Below, one piece after another: positions 1 through 5,276 of a stretch of 5,276 nucleotides of DNA. Position 1 is the stretch's first letter, and every line of letters starts with the position of its first letter. Source of the stretch: Pseudomonadales bacterium (GTDB lineage: Bacteria; Pseudomonadota; Gammaproteobacteria; Pseudomonadales; JAHEIH01); the NCBI GenBank assembly GCA_023255355.1, contig JALRIU010000187.1, positions 1 to 5,276 on the forward strand. Reading direction: 5' to 3'. The notes under the pieces are model-generated. The model was not told the DNA's origin. It made no database searches and worked only from the letters and a program-made list of their open reading frames with translations. The position numbers and the translations under genes are program-made.

Positions 1-2
1 TT

Positions 3-955
3 TCCGATGTACCAACGTCACCTTTTGCAACTTATGTGTTTAAAACCCCAGCTTTTGAAACAAATCTCAGCAATCTCATTCGAGAAAACACACTCAATGA
101 CACGAATGATTATTATCTTTCTGCATCACAAGGGTCTATGACATTTAATGGGGTAACAAGTCAGCCGTTTGTCATTCCCATTCCTTATAGTATGCAGCAA
201 TCTTTATCACAAATCGGTATTGGTGATTTATCTTATCCAATGCAATTAGTTAAGGATGCTGCGACCCGCGCGGGTTATAGTACAGATAACAATGTGGTTG
301 TCAGCCATTGGAATATGGCAGTCAAAGGCCCTGTCGCCGTGGGAGGGGGGAACAGCGTATGGCTGGTGCCACGTGTTAGTGATGCGGCTGTCTTGGCGCA
401 TGAGGCTGGGCACGCTCTGGATTTGGGCCACGCAAGTGCGTCATTTTGGGGGGGTACAATCGTTGAGTATGGTAACATTCTGGACAACATGGGGACTGCA
501 GATGCTATAAATGGTGATTTTGGAGCTAGCATCAAATTAAATAGATTAGGTTGGATTGAAACTGAGGCCTATCTTAATAATCCTGGTTCTGGCGCATATC
601 GGTTAAGTCCAATGGACCAAGAGAACCGGTTTATCGGTGACTACTATGGTATGTCCCAAAGTATTATTGCAGATGAGTTAGGTAGCAATCCTAGCTTTGC
701 ACTAGAGTATCGAACCTCAATGACCTACGACTATTGGGACAACGATCTCAGCCCCTTGAAAGATCAAGTACTTGTTTTGAGGAACAATGTACTAATTGAT
801 CGAATTAATGAGGGCAAACAAACTCAGGCAGATGCGGGTATTTTCGTAGGTGAAACCTGGCACATACCCGGAAGTGATGATTACTTCAGCGTTTTGGGCA
901 AGGGCCAAAACAGCGAATATATTGATATAGTTTACATGAAAGGGCCATTCCCTGA
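3..955 (+). other. Zinc metallopeptidase domain, metzincin type, M6/M11 (gametolysin)-like
   Basis: Residues about 1-317. The zinc site is HEAGHALDLGH (133-143), giving ligands H133, H137 and H143 and catalytic base E134. A candidate Met-turn follows in EYGNILDNMG (155-164, M163), then LNRLGW (179-184). This order of HExxH-x5-H, a YG..(D)xMG turn and an LGW motif is typical of M6/M11-like bacterial peptidases. Downstream, FALEYR (232-237), LIDRIN (264-269) and IFVGETW (280-286) resemble the beta-rich region after the catalytic core in these families, where a substrate-binding or stabilising role is usual. The expected activity is hydrolysis of peptide bonds in extracellular or matrix proteins. 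The odd point is D140 where metzincins normally have Gly (or Asn). All metal ligands and the catalytic Glu are intact, so activity is plausible but not certain. The N-terminal boundary is outside the window, and a propeptide may lie upstream. An M10 (serralysin) assignment fits less well. Confidence 0.85.
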
Positions 956-3900
956 TAACATTGCACCGACGGCCGAAGTTTCTGCTTCTCGGACTAAAGT
1001 AGCCGCGGGTGATACTGTCACTTTTACTACCAATGCTTTTGACGACAATGGAGACGGCCTACTGTACTTTTGGCGATTTAGTGATGACGTTAGAGGTTAT
1101 GGCGCTAGTTACACGCGTACGTTTTCTCAGACATCGCCAACCGACATTGAAGGGACCCTTACTGTATCGGACATGCGCGGTGGTACTGTAACGCATACTA
1201 TCTCTGTACTTGCAGGTACAGACGTTAGTGATCATGACGTGCAGACAATTGGGGAAATTTCACGGATCACGGGTGCGATAAAACCAACGGTAGCAATTAA
1301 TGCTCTAAATGCAGCATCGGTGGAGGGGGGTGAGCTGGGGCATTTTGTTTTGAAACGCGCTGGTACTGATTTTAACTCAGACCTCACTGTCAATTTGGTT
1401 TACTCGGGCGATGCGCAATATGGCGCCGATTATGCTGCGCCAACCTCTGTGACAATCTTAGCAGGACAGTCGCAAGCAAGCTTTGATCTAACGCCCGTTA
1501 ATGACACTTCTGTTGAGCCCAGTGAGTCCATAACTGTCGCTATTGCCACTGATAGCAATTACGTAATCAGTAGCCAAAATATCTCTGCCAATCTCGAACT
1601 TCGGGACGATGATGCGCCCGTGGTGACAATCGAAGCGCTTGATGCTCAAGCAGTGGAAGGCAAAGACGACCGTGCCATGGTGGTCTTTCATCGCACAGGT
1701 CCAACAACTGACCCGTTGACGATCTATTACGGTTTGACGGGCGATGCTTACAACGGAGGTGATTACAACCGATTGGACGGCCAAATAACCTTTGTAGCAG
1801 GTGAAAAGACAGTCGCATTGCCAATAACTGCAATAGACGATGAAGTGGGTGAAGATACTGAGCAGCTTGTCATATATCTGACTGCATTTGACCAACAATA
1901 TTCGGTTGGTTCGCAAAATTCAGCTGTTGTTAACTTGATCGATAACGGTGACAAGCCGGTCGTTAATTTGGTCAATGCAAAAGCTATTCAAAATGAGGGG
2001 ACTACTGCGGTTTTGACCTTTGAAGTCATTGGTGGCGACGGATCTCAGTTGACAGTTCTTTATGGTGTGAGTGGCACCGCAAGTGCCGCGGATTACGAAA
2101 CGCTAAGCGGAAACATCACGCTTCCAACTGGTGGTAGGCAAACGGCGACGTTGGAAATAGATTTGAGAAATGACGCGCTGGTTGAAGGTAATGAAATACT
2201 TCAAATCGATTTATTGGAAAGCGATAAGTATATAATCGGTACTCAAACCAGAGTTCAACAAGTCATTCGCGATGCTAATCAAAATTATGATTATGGCGAA
2301 GTAATTGTAAGCCCTTTCGCATTGACGTCAGGACAAAGTGTTGACGAGTCAAAGTCTCTAGGGGATCACGTATACGACATCGATGGAAATATTACGAATG
2401 CTAAAGTCGAAAACAATGACTCTGCCCTAAGGTTTTATGTAAGCCGGGCAGAGACCGGGGGCGGGGACGATCTAAAGGTCTTCTTTGCTTTGGGTGGGAC
2501 TGCGACACCAGGCGTCGACTACATTGCGCGCGTTATAGATGGTGCTCCGATACGTCCGATTAGATCTGGGAATCCCACTGAAATTCTCAAAGAGTTTACT
2601 ACGCTTAGTGCCACAAATAATGAACTAATTATTCCAAGCAGCTTCAATGGTGTAATCGTCGAAATCATTCCAGTTGATGACTCGGTTGCAGAAGGTACAG
2701 AGACCATCGCGTTAACTCTAGAGCGAGCCGAACATGTAGCTACCGGTACTTCGGTGCCATTGGGGCTTCTCCAGGAGGCCACCCTTTACCTTGATGATAA
2801 TGACGACAGCCCCGTTTTAATTGAATTTGCGAAGGGATACACGATTATTGGTGAAAACGCTGCGGCAGATCAGAGAGTATATGAAATACCGGTTGAATTG
2901 AGTGCGGTATCAAGTGACACTATTACTGTCGGTTATTATGTATCTTCTGCGACGGCACATGGGCTTGGGTCTGATTATACTTTTCTGGACGCGTCGGGTA
3001 ACCAAATATCTGAGGGCATGCTGAGTTTTGCCCCAGGCCAGACTACACAGAATATCCGCATTACGGTGCCGCCAGATGCAATACCTGAGGCAATGGAAAG
3101 CCTTACTATTGCGCTTGAGCACCCAACCAACGCTTCATTGGCAACTCCAACCGTTTCTGATGACCTAAATCACCGAGTCTTTATTTTTGACGCGTTGCCA
3201 GCCCAGCCAGAGATAAAAATGGTAAAAGAGGAACGATGGTTAGGAAAGGACGTCTATGAAAAAGGAACTTGGGGATCTACGGCATCGGAGTATCAGGGAG
3301 TTCTCACCGAGTTTGCAACGGATAGCGGAACCGGGATTGCTGTTTCACGCAAATTGACAGGCAAGATAACGGCCGTTGAGACAGGTGAATACACTTTCTA
3401 TCTGACACATGCTGAATCTACGGAAGGACGTGCGCGTTTATATGTCAGCAGCGATAACACTGCGACTGAAGAAACATTGCAGATTACAAGTACCAAGAAA
3501 GTCTTGTTCGAAGATTGGGCGAATGCAGACTTTGCGACAGTAAGCATGGTAGCGGGTCAAACTTACTATGTCGAAATCCAGCAACGTAAGAGTGCAGACA
3601 TTGCTTTGGGTTGGAAGCTGCCTGGTGAAACCACAATCAATACAGTTCAGGCCAGCGTCAACCCTCAAGCAACTACAGAGCCACATACCGCTGAATTTGT
3701 GGTTTCGGAAGCTTTTTATACTGAGGGAGAGAGTGCAACTCTTTACTTAACTTTGGATCGTCCGAACCCAAACGCTTCAATCACTGTGAATATTGGAGTG
3801 GATGCTTCGGGCAATTCCACATACGCGACCGACTATACCCTATCTAGTCAAACTGTGACCTTTGCACCAGGTGAGATCACAAAGTCCATTGAATTGAGTG

Positions 3901-5276
3901 TGCTGGCCGATGAACACTTCGAAGTAACTGAATTTCTTGTATTGAATATTTTAACTGCTACGGGAGCGAAAGTTTCGGGAAATAAACAGATGAAAGTCTG
4001 GTTGACTGACGCTTTTGCACCAGATATCTCGCCGCCGGCTTCCGCATTAAGTGTCAACCGCATTGCATCTGATGGAGCTGTCATCGGTAGCGTGACTGCA
4101 ACTGTGGAGCCGGGACGCTCGATGAGTTCTTGGGAAATTGTGTTAGGTAACCCAAAGCTCCAAGGTAGCAGTACCGACGCTTTTGTTATCAATAATGCGG
4201 GGCAACTTTCTCTCGCAAATGCCCAGGCACTGCCCATTGGGGACTACGCGTTGCGATTATTAGTCAAAGCAACTGACAATGAAGGTGCGAGCTCGCTTAG
4301 TTGGATCAACGTGAAGATTGGAGCTGGCACGGCGGGAGCGCAAACGAACCAGATTGGATTTGATACCCAAGCATTGGGTGAATATAGCATTGCCCCGTCT
4401 GCGGTTACGAATACGGGTACCGTAAATCAGATTATGCGCGGTGAAGTTACCCGGGACAACACGCTCGAACTTCACGGAACTGCTGTTGATGGCACCCTTG
4501 TGCGTATTTATGACGGTAACGTCCTAATTGGCGAGACAATTGCCAATACTGGTAATACTTGGTCAATTACGACGCCCACGCTTGTAGATGGTGCGCACAC
4601 TTTCCAAGCTGAGATGATCAACACTAGTGGGAATATAGGAGTTACTGACAGCGTTACCTATCGAATTCACGCTCAAACTGAAGTTTTAACGCGTAGCTTG
4701 TTAACGGATGATAATGCACCCGGAACAAGCTCTTTGACACCGATTTCAGCGATTGAGGCGGTTAGCGAAACCGGAACAGGCGCAATTGTTTATTCGAGAG
4801 GCGGAGAATTATATCTAGCTGACAATGCGGCGGGGAGTGCTACGCTAATCACACATGATCAGACGAGTACCAGCACTGCTGCTGGAGCAATAGTAGATTT
4901 CGCGGGTATATCAAATGACGCAAACAAAGTCGTATTTGGCACGAATGATGTGACGGCTTTCGGGTTTAGTGATTTGTTGACCGATGCTCAAACTCCTTTC
5001 ACAGATCTAATTCTATTCGATCGAGCTGATAATTCGCTGTCTTTGGTGACATCGACAAATAGTGCAACTACCAGCAATTCTGCTCAGGCCGAGTTTATTG
5101 GCTTCTCGGGTGACAGCCGTTATATCATTTACTCCACAGAAAATGCTGAGAGAATTAGCGATTTTAGCGCTCCAGACAAGGCTGCACCAATTTGGACTAT
5201 TATTGATGGTCAGTTAATCCAAACAACAGGGTCTTCGCTTGTAACGCAGGTAAATGTCTCCGACGTAGATCCGACA
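3..5276 (+). CDS. Giant multidomain secreted metallopeptidase/adhesin-like protein with Calx-beta repeats (partial at both ends)
   Basis: One frame stays open for all 1758 codons, with no stop and no frameshift. Start and stop are both outside the window, so no start codon or ribosome binding site can be assigned. Domains in order: M6/M11-like zinc metallopeptidase (about 1-317), PKD-like (320-404), Calx-beta 1-3 (428-759), enlarged Calx-beta-like 4 (766-935), Calx-beta 5 (937-1064), PA14-like (1070-1208), Calx-beta 6 (1226-1336), cadherin-like (1341-1440), bacterial Ig-like (1470-1557), and a beta-propeller-like region (from about 1578). The composition is rich in Thr, Ser, Gly, Asp, Asn, Ala and Val, with no Cys in the translated part and no obvious transmembrane segment, which fits an exported Gram-negative protein. 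Inferred role: an extracellular or surface-attached protease held on a calcium-binding stalk that may also act in adhesion. The secretion route cannot be seen. I am very sure of the reading frame and architecture type, and much less sure of the biological role or substrate. Confidence 0.95.
960..1214 (+). other. PKD-like domain
   Basis: Residues 320-404 begin with IAPTAEVSAS, continue with AAGDTVTFT (334-342) and FWRF (356-359), and end in a strand with TVSDMRGG (388-395) and TISVLAG. This matches the usual PKD pattern: a proline-rich start, a G-D-x-V-x-F-x strand, an acidic loop, a W-x-F strand (the family's WDFGDG region), and a closing V-x-D-x-x-G strand. The loop D347-D-N349-G-D351-G352 looks like a calcium-binding DxNxDG turn. 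PKD domains act as spacers or protein/polysaccharide-binding modules in secreted proteases, so this probably separates the catalytic unit from the stalk. Residues 405-427 are a short linker before the first Calx-beta domain. Confidence 0.75.
1284..2279 (+). repeat. Three tandem Calx-beta domains (1-3)
   Basis: These are protein-level repeats of about 108-112 residues: domain 1 at 428-538, domain 2 at 539-650, domain 3 at 652-759. Each opens with a V-x-(I/L) strand and an acidic V-E-G or N-E-G turn. Each then has a Y-G/S strand followed by an (A/G)DY motif (D476-Y477, D587-Y588, D697-Y698), an L/V-x-(A/T)-G stretch, an acidic E-x-x-E-x-(I/L) segment, and a closing acidic turn (RDDD at 534-537, IDNGD at 646-650, RDAN at 756-759). 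These are hallmarks of Calx-beta folds, which bind calcium at the ends of an Ig-like beta sandwich and stack into rigid rods. The copies have diverged and share little sequence, and I saw no long DNA-level repeats, so they are not a recent expansion. The likely role is a calcium-stiffened stalk. Confidence 0.88.
2298..2807 (+). other. Calx-beta-like domain 4, enlarged by an insertion
   Basis: Residues about 766-935. The end is clearly Calx-beta: VDDSVAEGTETIALTLE (892-908) followed by LDDNDD (930-935). GVDY (837-840) matches the (A/G)DY motif of the other copies. Between that motif and the next strand (ELIIPSSFNG, from 874) lie about 30 extra residues (841-873), where the other domains have only a few. 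The N-terminal part also carries an extended acidic segment, VDESKSLGDHVYDIDG (780-795), before the usual framework resumes at ALRFYVSRAE. The domain is therefore about 170 residues instead of about 110. It probably has a protruding loop on the normal sandwich, which could be a binding surface. The exact N-terminal boundary is uncertain. Confidence 0.7.
2811..3194 (+). other. Calx-beta domain 5
   Basis: Residues 937-1064. It starts with PVLIEFAKGYTIIGENAA, has the SDYTF motif (990-994) and FAPGQ (1009-1013), then an acidic AIPEAMESLTIALE stretch (1026-1039), and closes with VFIFDA. The FAPG-(E/Q) turn and E-x-x-E/L-x-I segment are typical Calx-beta signatures. It is slightly longer than copies 1-3 because of an extended turn around residues 994-1005. 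The closing segment lacks the run of aspartates seen in other copies (D1063 only), so calcium binding at that end may be weaker. It directly precedes the PA14-like module. Confidence 0.82.
3210..3626 (+). other. PA14-like beta-barrel domain
   Basis: Residues 1070-1208. The pattern includes a W at 1079, EYQG (1096-1099), and then a GEYTFYLTHAES strand-turn (1128-1139), RARLYVSSDN (1143-1152), MVAGQTYYVEIQQRKS (1182-1197) and a closing LGWKLPG (1202-1208). In PA14 domains the equivalent elements are a G-x-Y-x-F strand, an acidic or Ser-rich loop, a LxxS(D) strand, a 'L-x-A-G-x-x-Y-x-(I/V)-x' strand and a final W strand. PA14 modules are found in glycosidases, proteases, adhesins and toxins and often bind carbohydrate. 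Here it most likely supplies target or surface binding. It sits between Calx-beta domains 5 and 6 and interrupts the stalk. Family assignment is from motif pattern only; ligand is unknown. Confidence 0.7.
3678..4010 (+). other. Calx-beta domain 6
   Basis: Residues 1226-1336. AEFVVSEAFYTEGESATLYL supplies the opening strand and acidic turn (1230-1249), and ATDYT (1275-1279) plus FAPGE (1287-1291) are the classical Calx-beta motifs. The acidic LADEHFEVTEFLVLNIL segment (1301-1317) and the closing VWLTD follow. This is one of the best-preserved copies. It resumes the stalk after the PA14-like module and leads into the cadherin-like domain. Calcium binding is expected from the family. Confidence 0.87.
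4023..4322 (+). other. Cadherin-like domain
   Basis: Residues 1341-1440. The start, with SPPASALSVNRIAS then DGAVIGSVTATV (1357-1368), matches the 'x-V-x-E-(N/D)-x-x-x-G-x-x-V-G-x-(V/L)-x-A' opening of cadherin repeats. DAFVINNAGQLSLA (1392-1405) matches the 'F-x-I-(D/N)-x-x-x-G-x-(L/I)' core, and DYALRLLVKATDNEGASS (1414-1431) matches the 'Y-x-L-x-V-x-A-x-D-x-x-G' ending. Such domains in bacterial surface proteins mediate calcium-dependent rigidity and adhesion. After it, residues 1441-1469 form a Gly/Ala/Thr-rich linker with no clear fold. Confidence 0.75.
4410..4673 (+). other. Bacterial Ig-like domain (BapA/large-adhesin style)
   Basis: Residues 1470-1557. The segment LELHGTAVDGTLVRIYDGNV (1488-1507), followed by LIGETIANTGNTWSITTP (1508-1525), LVDGAHTFQAEMINTSGN (1527-1544) and a final strand, matches the repeat common in huge proteobacterial adhesins. 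That repeat has the order G-x-A, V-x-(I/V)-Y-D-G, L-(I/L)-G-x-x-x-A, W-x-(I/F), L-x-D-G-x-H-x-(F/L) and A-x-(N/D)-x-(S/A)-G-N. It is a spacer that extends the molecule from the surface. Only one copy is in the window, whereas in long adhesins it usually occurs in many copies. Confidence 0.78.
4734..5276 (+). other. Beta-propeller-like region (TolB/WD40-type), partial at window end
   Basis: Residues about 1578-1758. The blade-like units AIVYSRGGELYLADNAAGSA (1594-1613), ISNDANKVVFGTND (1636-1649) with LILFDRADNSLSLVTSTN (1669-1686), and FIGFSGDSRYIIYSTEN (1698-1714) resemble TolB/PD40-type propeller blades. Those have the pattern 'x-S-x-D-x-x-x-(V/I)-x-(F/Y)-x-S' followed by 'D-(L/I)-(F/Y)-(L/V)-x-D-x-x-x-x-x-L-x-L-(V/L)-T'. 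About two to three blades are visible and the rest continue past the window. In this family, propellers bind proteins, peptides or ligands. Its place after the stalk suggests a distal or anchoring recognition module. The assignment rests on motif rhythm, so alternatives such as another repeat fold cannot be excluded. Confidence 0.62.

Noticed and set aside
399..431. Serralysin (M10B) or matrixin assignment for the protease
   Set aside because: Those families keep Gly in the middle of the motif and usually have His-Pro or His-Ser after the third ligand with a different Met-turn. The YG..DNMG turn and LGW motif here fit M6/M11-like peptidases better, and no RTX nonapeptides follow.
256..510. 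Plus-strand open frame of 84 codons in another frame
   Set aside because: It overlaps the zinc-site codons of the peptidase in a different frame and is rich in Trp and Met with no domain. It is useful only to show where a one-base loss in the poly-G tract would end.
1325..1330. A further run of six G at the start of Calx-beta 1
   Set aside because: It encodes Glu-Gly-Gly of the conserved acidic turn and is explained by the protein motif. On its own it is too short to argue for slippage.
1488..1916. Antisense open frame of 142 codons
   Set aside because: It lies opposite the Calx-beta 1-2 coding region, which has clear domain motifs. Its translation has no recognisable domain or export signal and is rich in Cys, His and Arg in the way of shadow translations. 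No ribosome binding site is apparent.
3848..4237. Antisense open frame of 129 codons
   Set aside because: It is opposite the Calx-beta 6 and cadherin-like coding region. The + strand frame is continuous with well-formed motifs, so this is a mirror effect of codon use.
1..5276. Search for promoters, terminators, tRNA, CRISPR arrays, insertion sequences and attachment sites
   Set aside because: The window is entirely coding in one frame. I saw no regularly spaced identical repeats, no convincing inverted terminal repeats, and no hairpin followed by a T-run that would suggest these features.

Overview
The whole window is the interior of one giant protein-coding gene on the + strand. Reading codons that begin at positions divisible by three, I find no stop from base 3 to base 5276. 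That is 1758 sense codons, with both the start and the stop codon outside the window. Residue n in this annotation is the n-th codon of this frame and occupies bases 3n to 3n+2. No intergenic DNA, RNA gene, promoter, terminator, mobile element or CRISPR array is visible.

The translation reads as a mosaic extracellular protein. From the N-terminal side it contains: a zinc metallopeptidase of the metzincin type resembling the M6/M11 (gametolysin-like) families (residues about 1-317); a PKD-like domain (320-404); three tandem Calx-beta domains (428-759); a fourth, enlarged Calx-beta-like domain (766-935); a fifth Calx-beta domain (937-1064); a PA14-like beta-barrel domain (1070-1208); a sixth Calx-beta domain (1226-1336); a cadherin-like domain (1341-1440); a bacterial Ig-like domain (1470-1557); and the start of what looks like a TolB/WD40-type beta-propeller (about 1578 to the window edge).

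The organism is most likely a Gram-negative bacterium, perhaps marine or aquatic. Calx-beta, PKD, PA14, cadherin-like and BapA-style Ig-like modules are commonly combined in very large secreted proteins of such bacteria. Base composition looks mid-range by eye, and I cannot name a genus. The likely role is a cell-surface or secreted protease carried on a long, calcium-stabilised stalk with carbohydrate- or protein-binding modules. Secretion signals (an N-terminal signal peptide, or C-terminal RTX repeats with a type I signal) would lie outside the window and were not seen.

The most interesting points are an aspartate at the usually conserved glycine of the zinc-binding helix, short poly-G tracts in the protease-encoding part where a slip in either direction would truncate the protein, and the unusual order of modules. 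I found no evidence of a new multi-gene system, because only one gene is present.
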